Assembly (NCBI GenBank): GCA_030149965.1
Contig: JASLHB010000124.1
Span: 1 to 17,407, forward strand
From: Wohlfahrtiimonas sp.
Lineage (GTDB): Bacteria; Pseudomonadota; Gammaproteobacteria; Cardiobacteriales; Wohlfahrtiimonadaceae
Length of the DNA: 17,407 bases
Reading direction: 5' to 3'
The notes under the pieces are model-generated. The model did no database searches, had not been told where the DNA came from, and was given only the letters and a program-made list of their open reading frames with translations. The translations under genes and the position numbers were made by a program. Positions 6,262 through 14,476 of the stretch are shown one piece after another. Position 1 is the stretch's first letter. Every line of letters begins with the position of its first letter.

Positions 6262-7644
6262 ATGAGTGTAGAAAATAACAATCATCATATCTATCCACCC
6301 AGTGGTTCATTAGATTTATTATCAAAAGTAGAAAGTGACTTATTAACAAAAAGTGTTGATGGTGAATTATATCAGCTGTTTAGAAACTGTTTATTGGCTG
6401 TATTAAATACAGGCAGTCAAACAGATGATGCGAGTGTTTTGTTTCAAATGTATAAAGATTTTGAGGCAAAAGTAGCGCGTACAGAACGTGGTATTAAATT
6501 AGAATTATTAAATCCGCCTCAGTCAGTTTTTGTTGATGGTGAATTGACGCGTTTAATTCGCACTAATTTATTCTCAGTTTTACGTGATATTTTATATATG
6601 CGTGAAGTTGTGAGTAGTTATGATCGTAAGCGTTTATCAAAATATGGCAGCCAAAAGATTGCCACAGATATCGTATTTATGACATTGCGCAATGCAAAAG
6701 CACTAAAAGCTGCTTACGATTACAATGTTGTGGTTTGTTGGGGTGGGCATTCAATCAATGAAATCGAATATAAATATGCACGCGAAGTTGGACATGAATT
6801 AGGTTTACGTCGTTTTGATATTTGTACAGGTTGTGGTCCTGGTGCGATGGAAGCGCCAATGCGCGGTGCTGCAGTTGGTCATACGCAACAAGGACATGAA
6901 GCGAACCGTTATATTGGTATTACTGAACCTTCAATCATTGCCGCAGAACCACCAAACCCATTGGTGAATGAATTAATCATCATGCCTGATATTGAAAAGC
7001 GTATCGAAGCATTCGTTCGTTTAGGACATGGTTTGATTGTATTCCCGGGCGGCGTTGGCACAGCAGAAGAGTTCTTATATGTGCTCAGTATCTTGATGAT
7101 GGAAGAGAATAAAGATCAAATCTTACCAATCGTTTTAACTGGGCCAAAAGAGAGCGAAAGTTATTTCAAAACTTTGGATCATTTCATTGAGAAGAGCTTG
7201 GGTAAAGAAGCTCAGAAATACTATGAAATTATCATTGATAATCCAACATTAGTAGCACAACGCATGAAACAAGCAATGCCATTGGTAAAAGAGCGCCGTA
7301 AACAGAGTGAAGATGCTTATTGCTTTAACTGGTCATTAACGATTTCAGAAGACTTACAAAAGCCATTCATTCCAACCCATGAAAATATGGCAGGATTGAA
7401 TTTGCATAAAGATCAACCGAAAGAGAAATTGGCAGCAGCATTGCGCCAAGCATTCTCAGGGATTGTGGCGGGTAATATTAAGGAATCAGGTATTCAAGCG
7501 ATTAAAGAACATGGTCCTTTTGTATTGCATGGCGATCCTGAATTGATGGGCTTGGTAGATGAATTATTGAATGACTTCGTTGAGCAAGGTCGAATGAAGT
7601 TGCCAGGTGCTGCTTATCAACCATGTTATCGTGTTGAAAAGTAA
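6262..7644 (+). CDS. ppnN: Nucleotide 5'-monophosphate nucleosidase PpnN (YgdH)
   Basis: The 460-residue protein matches E. coli PpnN (454 aa) over its whole length. PpnN cleaves purine and pyrimidine nucleoside monophosphates to base plus ribose 5-phosphate, and in E. coli it is stimulated by (p)ppGpp. The LOG-type Rossmann core is clear: CWGGHSINEIEYKY (159-172), CTGCGPGAM (188-196) and PGGVGTAEE (262-270), the last containing the catalytic glutamate region. N- and C-terminal extensions beyond the core set PpnN apart from shorter LOG lysine decarboxylase-like proteins. AAGGA lies 10 bases before the ATG. The start is 6 bases after the yaaA stop, so this is the last gene of the pgpB-yaaA-ppnN unit, and a hairpin terminator follows. 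Confidence 0.95.
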   Translation: MSVENNNHHIYPPSGSLDLLSKVESDLLTKSVDGELYQLFRNCLLAVLNTGSQTDDASVLFQMYKDFEAKVARTERGIKLELLNPPQSVFVDGELTRLIRTNLFSVLRDILYMREVVSSYDRKRLSKYGSQKIATDIVFMTLRNAKALKAAYDYNVVVCWGGHSINEIEYKYAREVGHELGLRRFDICTGCGPGAMEAPMRGAAVGHTQQGHEANRYIGITEPSIIAAEPPNPLVNELIIMPDIEKRIEAFVRLGHGLIVFPGGVGTAEEFLYVLSILMMEENKDQILPIVLTGPKESESYFKTLDHFIEKSLGKEAQKYYEIIIDNPTLVAQRMKQAMPLVKERRKQSEDAYCFNWSLTISEDLQKPFIPTHENMAGLNLHKDQPKEKLAAALRQAFSGIVAGNIKESGIQAIKEHGPFVLHGDPELMGLVDELLNDFVEQGRMKLPGAAYQPCYRVEK

Positions 7645-7661
7645 CTTGTGAATTGAATGTA

Positions 7662-7690
7662 AAAGGCGCTGATTCAGCGCCTTTATTTTT
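7662..7690. terminator. Terminator after ppnN, probably bidirectional
   Basis: The stem AAAGGCGCT (7662-7670) pairs with AGCGCCTTT (7676-7684) around a 5-base loop and is followed by ATTTTT on the plus strand. The minus-strand reading has TTTT after the stem, so it may also end the convergent folP-to-xpaC transcript, whose last stop is at 7699. Confidence 0.85.
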
Positions 7691-7698
7691 GTTAGATA

Positions 7699-8814
7699 TT
7701 AATCCTTAATCTCAAAGCCTTGGCTTCGGATCAATTGATCCATCACTTTTAAATCCACGCGCAAATCATCCACATCATTGTCTGCCAATTGTTGGCGGAT
7801 TTGTGTGAATGCTTGTTGCATGCCATTTAAAGCAATCAAGGTTTTCTCATCGATATTTTCTTGAATATTCTCTTCGCTGTGCAAAGACTTAATTGTTGTA
7901 TAACGTACAACGGATTGATGAATCAGTGGTAAATAGCGATTTAAAAATTGCCCGCCTGGCAAAACATCACGAGGATCAGCTTTCATGATCTTTAAGATAT
8001 CAATGGATTGTGTGCCAATTTTTTCCACAATCATTGCTAATTGTGGTGGTAAATTTTTATTTTCATCTTCAATTAAGCGTAATACTTCAATGTGACGAGC
8101 AAACAGAGCAAAAGATTGCTCTTCTTCGACTGCTTGTTGCTTAGCAATAGCTAAAGCTTTTTGTGCTTCAATATTTTCTAAATAAGCTTTTTTATCAGCT
8201 TCTGACATTAAAGTCATATTCGCTAAATGCTTCAATGCTTTTGGCTTCAATAAACCCGCTGCAAAAATAGCGGCCATTGCGCCATAAGCCCAAATCGGTA
8301 GTGATGCAAAAATAGATTCAGGCATTTTAATATTGGCGTAGAAAAGCGATAACAATGACAAAGGAATCGTGAACCAAAAGCCTGTGTTATCAGTTTTTTG
8401 CTCAATTAAATCCAAAAGCATTGTTATCATTCCACCGAGTAACAATGCAATCGGCCACATGCCAGTTAAAGCAACAAGAATGGCTGTAATCAAGCCCAAT
8501 CCTGTTGCTAAATGGTTTTTGCGCAGTGGAAACAACATGACAATGCCGATGTACGAACATAAAAAAGTTGCGCCATAAAATGGATCAATACTACTTGGCA
8601 CAAACCATTTCAGAATCTGTGCTGTTAAGCCACCTGCAATCGCTTTGAAATGAAATATCATGCGTTTTGCTGTGGTTTTTGCACCTTTGATGAAAGCATT
8701 ACTAAAGTCCACTTCTTCTTGGCGAACTTTAGTGATTTTAATTTCATCAACATTATCAATCACTGTATGTGACGTAGGCTTCTGAAAGGGTAAAGTCTTT
8801 TTGTTGTAATCCAT
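7699..8814 (-). CDS. XpaC-like membrane protein (partner of TelA)
   Basis: The 371-residue protein has a cytoplasmic N-terminus of about 75 residues, a block of four or five membrane helices (about 80-97, 102-137, 145-162, 171-189), then a charged helical C-terminal half (about 200-371). That half contains FLNRYLPLIHQSVVRY (290-305), which resembles the Y-L-P-x-x-x-x-x-x-x-x-Y segment of the XpaC family (named for 5-bromo-4-chloroindolyl phosphate hydrolysis in Bacillus). The assignment is supported by context: telA lies immediately upstream, the same pairing as Bacillus xpaC-yaaN. The biochemical activity of XpaC is not known; I infer a membrane anchor or partner for TelA. The start is 17 bases after the telA stop, with only a weak AAGG about 12 bases before the ATG. 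Confidence 0.72.
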   Translation of the reverse strand: MDYNKKTLPFQKPTSHTVIDNVDEIKITKVRQEEVDFSNAFIKGAKTTAKRMIFHFKAIAGGLTAQILKWFVPSSIDPFYGATFLCSYIGIVMLFPLRKNHLATGLGLITAILVALTGMWPIALLLGGMITMLLDLIEQKTDNTGFWFTIPLSLLSLFYANIKMPESIFASLPIWAYGAMAAIFAAGLLKPKALKHLANMTLMSEADKKAYLENIEAQKALAIAKQQAVEEEQSFALFARHIEVLRLIEDENKNLPPQLAMIVEKIGTQSIDILKIMKADPRDVLPGGQFLNRYLPLIHQSVVRYTTIKSLHSEENIQENIDEKTLIALNGMQQAFTQIRQQLADNDVDDLRVDLKVMDQLIRSQGFEIKD

Positions 8815-8831
8815 AAAATTGTTTGGCCTTT

Positions 8832-9932
8832 TTATTGATTTTTAGCAACAGCTTCTGTGATGCGCTCGCGCAAGTTATTTTCCATTTGAGACAATTCAAT
8901 TTCAACAGCTTTACGTTTTTCACGTGCTTCTGTTGCAATTTTCATTGTTTCTTCAATAGTATTCACTAAGCGGTTTTGTACTTCACGAACAGTTTCAATA
9001 TCCACAATAGAGCGTTCAACTTCATGCGCTGTTGCAATGCTGTTTTGCTGTAGCATTTCAGCATTTTTACGCAATAATTCATTCGTAGTATCTGACACAT
9101 CTTTTTGAAGTTTTGCCGCTTTTTCTTGCTCTTGTAATGATAAAGAGAGCACGATTTGGCTTTTCCAAATTGGCAAAGTAGAGAAGATACTGCCTTGAAT
9201 TTTCTCAGCTAATTGTTGGTTATTGCTTTGAATGATGCGGATTTGTGGTGCTGTTTGCATTGCGATCATTTTAGATAATTCTAGATCATGAATACGGCGT
9301 TCAAAGCGATTGATATTTTCCAACATATCTTTCACATTTTGCGCATCGAGCATATCTTTAGTTTCGTTCGCTTTAGCTTCTAAAGCAGGTAATTCCACTG
9401 TACGAATGTTGCCTAGGAATTGTTTACCTGCATTGATGTATAGATTCAATTCATGGTAATAATCCAAGTTTTTATCATATAGCTGTGCTAATTGTTCATT
9501 ATCACGCAATAAACCCACCATGGAATTATCCAAATGGCTTGCGATGATATCTACTTGTGATGTTAATGTTGTATGATCAATCTTTGTTTTTTCAACTTGT
9601 CTGAATAAACCACCAATTACAGGAATATTTGCCAAAAAGCCAGAAGCTTTTTCTTCTTTGCTCATTGGATCATATTCACGGATTTTTAAAACTAAATCTG
9701 ATAATTGTCCGCCAACTTCGCCTGCATCTTTAGTTTTGATGCGACTTAATAATGTATCTGAAAATTTTGCAATTTCAGACATTGGCTTTGAACCATAAGC
9801 CAAAAATGATGTTGGATCATTGATTTGGATCGTTGTTGCAATTTCTTGGATGCGCGCTTCATCAGGCACGATTTCCGCTAACATTGTTTCTTCTGCGACA
9901 ATGATTGCTTGATCTTGTTTTAATTCACTCAT
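8832..9932 (-). CDS. telA: TelA/YaaN family toxic-anion (tellurite) resistance protein
   Basis: The 366-residue protein is rich in charged helices and matches the TelA family across its length. It has no signal peptide or membrane helix, so it is cytoplasmic and probably coiled-coil. Family segments include YDPMSKEEKASGFLANIPV (about 88-106), the LPIWKSQIVLSLSLQEQEKA segment and the DTTNELLRKNAEML segment in the C-terminal half, followed by VDIETVREVQNRLVNTIEET. Members are linked to resistance to tellurite and to some antimicrobials that act on the envelope, but the mechanism is unclear. The ATG is supported by AGGAG (9937-9941) 5 bases upstream. It lies between the DUF3592-like gene (12-base gap) and xpaC (17-base gap). 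Confidence 0.9.
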   Translation of the reverse strand: MSELKQDQAIIVAEETMLAEIVPDEARIQEIATTIQINDPTSFLAYGSKPMSEIAKFSDTLLSRIKTKDAGEVGGQLSDLVLKIREYDPMSKEEKASGFLANIPVIGGLFRQVEKTKIDHTTLTSQVDIIASHLDNSMVGLLRDNEQLAQLYDKNLDYYHELNLYINAGKQFLGNIRTVELPALEAKANETKDMLDAQNVKDMLENINRFERRIHDLELSKMIAMQTAPQIRIIQSNNQQLAEKIQGSIFSTLPIWKSQIVLSLSLQEQEKAAKLQKDVSDTTNELLRKNAEMLQQNSIATAHEVERSIVDIETVREVQNRLVNTIEETMKIATEAREKRKAVEIELSQMENNLRERITEAVAKNQ

Positions 9933-9944
9933 AACAGCTCCTAG

Positions 9945-10334
9945 TTATTTTTTTAATTGTTTGCGCACTTGAATCGTGAGAACTGCGCCAATGAAGAAAA
10001 TGATTAATCCTATGAATAATACAATATAAAAAGCCCATTGTAATAATGGAGATACATATTCTAATTTGCCATAATCATCATTCGGAAAACGTACTTGTAG
10101 TGGTGAGCCGATAGGATGCTTTGTTACATCCAATGTTTCTTGCATTTTGAATGTAATTTGTTGGTTGGGTGATACTGCAAAGCGCACTACAGGATTTTGT
10201 TGATCGTAGCTGATGATCTCTGCATTCACATATTTGAGCTCTGTATCCATATAGACGAAATAGCCAGCACTCAGCACTAAAGCTGCGCCTAATAAACGGA
10301 AAAGTCGTGCAAAAAATGCTTTGTTTTTAAACAT
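9945..10334 (-). CDS. Small DUF3592-like membrane protein
   Basis: The 129-residue protein has two membrane helices (about 12-29 and 98-121) flanking a roughly 65-residue soluble segment. That segment reads as a small beta domain: N-A-E-I-I-S-Y-D, then V-V-R-F-A-V, then HPIGSPLQVRFPNDD (73-87). This layout, especially the G-x-P-x-x-V-x-F/Y-P pattern before helix 2, resembles DUF3592 proteins, whose function is unknown. It starts at ATG with AAGGTG as ribosome binding site, and that site overlaps the region of the yheS stop 9 bases upstream. Placement directly before telA and xpaC suggests a shared membrane-associated role; that is inference. Confidence 0.7.
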   Translation of the reverse strand: MFKNKAFFARLFRLLGAALVLSAGYFVYMDTELKYVNAEIISYDQQNPVVRFAVSPNQQITFKMQETLDVTKHPIGSPLQVRFPNDDYGKLEYVSPLLQWAFYIVLFIGLIIFFIGAVLTIQVRKQLKK

Positions 10335-10343
10335 GATTTCACC

Positions 10344-12260
10344 TTAAAGTCCTAACTGTTCACGAAGTGTTTCGATTTCATCATTAGCCATTAACCAAGA
10401 TTCTTCCATCTTTTCAATTTGCGCTGTGAGTTGATCTTTTTCTTTTTGTAATTGCTGAACTTCTTCTGGCGATGTTGTAAGATACGTCGCGCTATCTAGC
10501 AATGTACCATCAATGTGCGCAATTCTAGCTTCTGCTCTTGGAATATCTTTCTCGCAGCTTTGTACTTCACGTTCTAATTTCTTTAAGCGAGCATTCAATG
10601 CTTTGCGCTCACTGAAATCCAGTTTTGGTGCATCACTTTTTTTAGCTGCTTGATCAGCTTGAACTTTTAATCCATTTTTAGAAGCAGAACGAGCATCCGC
10701 AACAATCGCACGATAACTTTCTAAATCGCCATCGTACATTTCAAAGCGATGATTGCTTACAATGGCAAATTGATCACAGCACATTTCTAGCAATGAAGCA
10801 TCATGGGAAACGATCACAACGCCGCCTTCAAACTCTTGAAGCGCCATTGCAATGGCTTCGCGCATTTCTAAATCCAAATGGTTTGTTGGTTCATCGAGGA
10901 GCAATAAGTTCGGCTTGAGATAAACAATCATTGCCAATGCTAAGCGAGCTTTTTCACCGCCTGAGAAACGTTCGATGCTTTCTAATGCTTTCTCGCCATT
11001 GAAGTCAAATCGCCCGAGGAAGTTGCGAATCTCTTGCGTGCCAACTAAAGGATCAAGCGATTGAATGTGCCACATTGGTGATTCAGATAACGTTAAATAC
11101 TCCAATTGATGCTGAGCAAAGTAACCGATTTTCAAGAAATCCGATGCAACATAATCACCATTTTCGATGGTTAATTGTCCTGCAATGGCTTTGATTAATG
11201 TTGATTTACCTTCACCATTTTTACCAAGCAAACCTAAGCGAGTATCTGGCGTTATCGTTAATTCAACATTTTTTAAAATGGGTTGTCCGGGTTCATAGCC
11301 GATATCAACGTTATCCAATGCCAGCAATGGATCAGGTAAGCGATTAGGTTTTAAGAATGAGAAATGGAATTCATTTTGTGCCAATACAGGCGCAATATCT
11401 GCCAATTTTGATAAAGCTTTAACGCGGCTTTGTGCCTGTTTTGCTTTCGTTGCTTTTGCACCAAAACGGCGAATAAAATCTTCTAAATGAGCTTTAGTTT
11501 TTTCATTTTTTTCATACATTGATTGTTGTAATGCGAGTTTTTCTGCGCGCATACGTTGGAAATCATTGTAATCGCCTTTATACATTGTGGCTGTTTGATT
11601 TTCTAGGTGCAAAATGTGGTTGCAAGTGTGATCCAAAAATTCACGATCATGAGAAATAATCACTAAAATGCCTTGATATGTTTTGAGCCAGTTTTCTAAC
11701 CAAACAACAGTTTCAAAGTCCAAATGGTTCGTCGGTTCATCGAGCAGTAAAATATCAGAGCGACACATTAATGCTTTAGCGATGTTTAAACGCATTCTCC
11801 AACCACCAGAAAAATGGTGGATTGGCTGATTGATTGTATGATTTTCAAAGCCTAAACCCATTAAAAGAGCAGAAGCGCGGCTATCTGCACGATAGCCATC
11901 AATGCGATCTAATTCTTGGTGGATATGGCTGATTGCCATGCCATCATTTTCTGCCAAAGCTTTATCTTCGGCTTTACGCAGTGCAATCAATTCTGCATCA
12001 CCAGAAAGTACATAGTTGAATGCTGTTAAATCTGTGTTGCTGATTTCTTGCTCGACATGTGCGATTTGCAGATGCGGCTGAATATGCATTGAGCCTTTAT
12101 CAGCCTCATAATTACCTAAAATCATATTGAACAAAGAGGTTTTGCCGGTACCGTTCTTACCGATCAAGCCAACATGCATTTTGTTGTGAATTTGAGTAGA
12201 GAAGTTGTCGATAAGTACTTTAGTACCAACGCGGAGTGTAATTTGATTAAAGTCGATCAT
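10344..12260 (-). CDS. yheS: ABC-F family ATPase YheS
   Basis: From the ATG at 12260 the protein is 638 residues, very close to E. coli YheS (637), and the N-terminus MIDFNQITLRVG aligns with it. The frame remains open upstream to 12308, but that start would overlap folP by 38 bases and add 16 residues without family support. The protein has two ABC ATPase domains: Walker A GKNGTGKT (34-41) and GKNGEGKS (346-353), signatures FSGGWRM (150-156) and FSGGEKA (432-438), and LLLDEPTNHLD at 171-181 and 453-463. The interdomain linker includes KAKQAQSR (272-279), and a coiled-coil tail follows from about residue 530. ABC-F proteins without membrane domains act on the ribosome; YheS is thought to relieve stalled peptide synthesis. 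The start lacks a clear ribosome binding site and lies 10 bases after the folP stop, so coupling is likely. Confidence 0.94.
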   Translation of the reverse strand: MIDFNQITLRVGTKVLIDNFSTQIHNKMHVGLIGKNGTGKTSLFNMILGNYEADKGSMHIQPHLQIAHVEQEISNTDLTAFNYVLSGDAELIALRKAEDKALAENDGMAISHIHQELDRIDGYRADSRASALLMGLGFENHTINQPIHHFSGGWRMRLNIAKALMCRSDILLLDEPTNHLDFETVVWLENWLKTYQGILVIISHDREFLDHTCNHILHLENQTATMYKGDYNDFQRMRAEKLALQQSMYEKNEKTKAHLEDFIRRFGAKATKAKQAQSRVKALSKLADIAPVLAQNEFHFSFLKPNRLPDPLLALDNVDIGYEPGQPILKNVELTITPDTRLGLLGKNGEGKSTLIKAIAGQLTIENGDYVASDFLKIGYFAQHQLEYLTLSESPMWHIQSLDPLVGTQEIRNFLGRFDFNGEKALESIERFSGGEKARLALAMIVYLKPNLLLLDEPTNHLDLEMREAIAMALQEFEGGVVIVSHDASLLEMCCDQFAIVSNHRFEMYDGDLESYRAIVADARSASKNGLKVQADQAAKKSDAPKLDFSERKALNARLKKLEREVQSCEKDIPRAEARIAHIDGTLLDSATYLTTSPEEVQQLQKEKDQLTAQIEKMEESWLMANDEIETLREQLGL

Positions 12261-12270
12261 ATGTTCATTT

Positions 12271-13101
12271 TTAAATTGATAGTTGTTGCCATAATTGGAA
12301 AGCTTCATGAGTTGCTTTCACATCATGAACACGGAAAATTTTTGCGCCTTTCTGTAAACACCAAAGTGCCGATGCAACATTGCCAATAGTGCGTTCTTTA
12401 GCGATATTAACATTGGTTAAATAGCCAATTAAGCGCTTACGAGATAGACCGATAAAAATAGGGTAAGGCAGAGTGGTTAATCGCTCTAGCTGTTGTAATA
12501 GTTCAATTTGCTCTTCAGTAGTTTTACCAAAGCCGAAGCCAGGATCTAATAAAATTCGATCAGGGTGAATGTTGTGATCAGATAAACTTTCTACTTGATC
12601 CAAGAAGAACTGCGTAATGCTGTGCGTAATATCATCGTGCTTTGTTTCAATATGCATGTTTTCAATTGGATTATCCAAATGCATCACAACTAAAGCAACA
12701 TCGCTATCTTTCACGGCATTAATGGATGCTGGATCACGAAAACCATTTATATCATTGATGATATCAACGCCTTCATTCACCATTGCTGCCATAGTTTCTG
12801 GATGATAAGTATCGATGGAAATTAAAGCGGGCAATGATTGAATCAACGGTCGCACAACAGGCAATAAACGTGCTATTTCTTCATCAGATGAAATTGCAGC
12901 AGCTTTTGGATTGGATGATTCAGCGCCAATATCAATAATGGTTGCGCCTTCATTCACCATTTCATGCGCGCGCTCAATGGCTTGCTTGCTGTCAAAGTAA
13001 TCACCGCCATCAGAAAACGAATTCGGCGTTGCATTCAAAATGCCCATGATAATAGGCGCATCTTTGATTAACAAGTGTTGTAAAATTGGTTTATTCATCA
13101 T
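12271..13101 (-). CDS. folP: Dihydropteroate synthase FolP
   Basis: The 276-residue protein condenses p-aminobenzoate with dihydropterin pyrophosphate in folate synthesis and is the sulfonamide target. Recognised motifs are MGILNATPNSFSDGGDYF (19-36), IINDINGF, LLDPGFGFGKT, GLSRKRLIG and RVHDV near the C-terminus, covering the pterin- and pyrophosphate-binding residues. The conserved loop-2 sequence E-S-T-R-P-G-A instead reads ESSNPKA (61-67), so the usual Thr is Ser63 and the usual Arg is Asn64; the bases at about 12898-12918 read clearly. Translation may start at either of two adjacent ATGs (13101 or 13098), neither with a strong ribosome binding site. The gene begins just beyond the hem terminator and heads a run of five same-strand genes. 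Confidence 0.95.
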   Translation of the reverse strand: MMNKPILQHLLIKDAPIIMGILNATPNSFSDGGDYFDSKQAIERAHEMVNEGATIIDIGAESSNPKAAAISSDEEIARLLPVVRPLIQSLPALISIDTYHPETMAAMVNEGVDIINDINGFRDPASINAVKDSDVALVVMHLDNPIENMHIETKHDDITHSITQFFLDQVESLSDHNIHPDRILLDPGFGFGKTTEEQIELLQQLERLTTLPYPIFIGLSRKRLIGYLTNVNIAKERTIGNVASALWCLQKGAKIFRVHDVKATHEAFQLWQQLSI

Positions 13102-13103
13102 CT

Positions 13104-13141
13104 TAAAAAAAGAGAACCTTCTATGAAGATCATAGAAGGTT
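13104..13141 (-). terminator. hem operon terminator abutting the folP start
   Basis: A perfect 12-base-pair stem (13115-13126 with 13130-13141) has a 3-base loop. On the minus strand it is followed by CTC and then a run of seven T ending at 13105. It begins 22 bases after the hemY stop and its T-tract ends 3 bases before the folP ATG. It therefore forms the end of hem transcripts and also lies in the 5' leader of any folP transcript starting upstream. Confidence 0.85.
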
Positions 13142-13152
13142 GTTCTACATCC

Positions 13153-13182
13153 ATATTAATTATTACTTCGTTGTATTGTCAT
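13153..13182 (-). promoter_or_regulatory. Candidate folP operon promoter overlapping the end of hemY
   Basis: Reading the minus strand, ATGACA (13182-13177, five of six -35 bases) and TAATAT (13158-13153, four of six -10 bases) are separated by 18 bases. The -35 lies in the last codons of hemY. Transcription would begin near 13146, placing the hairpin at 13115-13141 at the very 5' end of the folP mRNA. No other space for a promoter exists between the hairpin and folP. Confidence 0.35.
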
Positions 13183-14476
13183 GTGAAGCTTCAACAGTTT
13201 CTGGTAAAGCATCTCTATCATGATCAACCAATTCACCTTCTACTTGTAACAATTCAGCAGATGGTTTGGCATAAGATAATTTACCTGCTTCTTTAAATGC
13301 CAAAGCTGATTTTTCAAATTCACCTTTTTCTAAAAGAATTTCAGCCAATAAATGGTGAATTTCTGGGATTTGGCTATCAATTTGCAATGCTTTTTGTAAG
13401 TATTCCAAAGCATCGTCTGTACGCTTAGTTTGATAATACAAACGAGCAACTGCTAATGCAGCATAAGCACTTTCAGGATGCTGATTGGTAAAACTTTTGG
13501 CTGTTTTAATATAGCTATTGAAATCACCTTTGTATAAATGACCATAAGCTGTGATCACCAAATCATTCCAATCTTTTTTTAATGAAGAACGCAATGCTTC
13601 TTCAGCATCTGAAACTTCACCAGCGTATAATAATTTTTCAGCATAATTCACAACAACGCTTGGCACAACTTTGATGTTGCTTGGAATGTGCGACCATAAA
13701 GCTTTCAATTCATGGCCTTCATTTTTAGCGCCAATATGATCGATCAAGGTCACATATAATTCAGGTTCGATTTCCAAGCGCTCTTCTTTCGGCAATGATT
13801 TATGCAAAGCTGGCATGATTTTTAATAATTCATCATACAAACCTTGTTTCTCATAAGATTTTGCCAATGCTGTTAATACGCGATGATGATCACCTTTCTC
13901 TTTACGAGTGCGCTCTAAAACTGTGCGTGCTTTATCGTGTTCGCCCCATTGGTTTAATAATTCACCAATCATAATGCCTGAATGCAAGCGGTTATGGCTA
14001 TCTTCAGTCGTTTCTACAGCACGGAGATATTGATCACGCAATGTAGTTTTGCCTTGCATGTGTGCTGCACGTGCTGCACCAATGTAGCTAAAACTTGGGT
14101 TTGCACTATTTTTTACAGCAGATAAATGTAATGCTTCTGCCAATTCTGGTTTATTTTCCAATAAAGCTAATTCAGCACGCGCAACTTTACGACTTGCACT
14201 TTTTTCACTGCGAGCTTCTGCTGAACGTTTCAAAAATTGTGGCAATCCAATGATTTTGAATAAGAAGCGCAAAATGCCATAAGCCACCACAAAAAAGAGT
14301 AATCCACCAAAAATGAAGCCTGATAATGTCATCATTAATGTGAAATTCTTTTGCGTCAAAATATTTTGGCCAGTAATGATCACCATGCCCGGATCATCTT
14401 TCACTAAAAAGTATAAGAATAATGGGATAGCAAAAAGTACTAGGAAATAACCTGAGGCCTTGAAGAATCGAATCAT
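13163..14476 (-). CDS. hemY: HemY, inner-membrane TPR protein of the hem operon
   Basis: The 437-residue protein matches gammaproteobacterial HemY (398 aa in E. coli), not the unrelated Bacillus protoporphyrinogen oxidase of the same name. Two N-terminal membrane helices (about 8-25 and 46-72) flank a D-D-P-G-M-V-I-I-T-G segment typical of HemY_N. The remainder is helical with TPR-like repeats, clearest at about 335-405 (alternating A-x-x-Y/L-x-x-x-x-x-x-x-x-A-L-x-x-L patterns). Its role in haem synthesis or haem-precursor handling is not settled. Its ATG overlaps the hemDX TGA by 4 bases (ATGA), so translation is probably coupled. A hairpin terminator follows 22 bases after the stop. Confidence 0.93.
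   Translation of the reverse strand: MIRFFKASGYFLVLFAIPLFLYFLVKDDPGMVIITGQNILTQKNFTLMMTLSGFIFGGLLFFVVAYGILRFLFKIIGLPQFLKRSAEARSEKSASRKVARAELALLENKPELAEALHLSAVKNSANPSFSYIGAARAAHMQGKTTLRDQYLRAVETTEDSHNRLHSGIMIGELLNQWGEHDKARTVLERTRKEKGDHHRVLTALAKSYEKQGLYDELLKIMPALHKSLPKEERLEIEPELYVTLIDHIGAKNEGHELKALWSHIPSNIKVVPSVVVNYAEKLLYAGEVSDAEEALRSSLKKDWNDLVITAYGHLYKGDFNSYIKTAKSFTNQHPESAYAALAVARLYYQTKRTDDALEYLQKALQIDSQIPEIHHLLAEILLEKGEFEKSALAFKEAGKLSYAKPSAELLQVEGELVDHDRDALPETVEASHDNTTK

Noticed and set aside
7699..10334. Reading the TelA-XpaC region as an anti-phage defence island
   Set aside because: There is no nuclease, helicase, toxin or other defence domain, no mobile-element border and no obvious change in composition; the genes continue a housekeeping operon.
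12261..12308. Longer yheS starting at 12308 inside folP
   Set aside because: The 16 extra residues have no counterpart in E. coli YheS and the start overlaps the end of folP; the ATG at 12260 gives the expected length and N-terminus.
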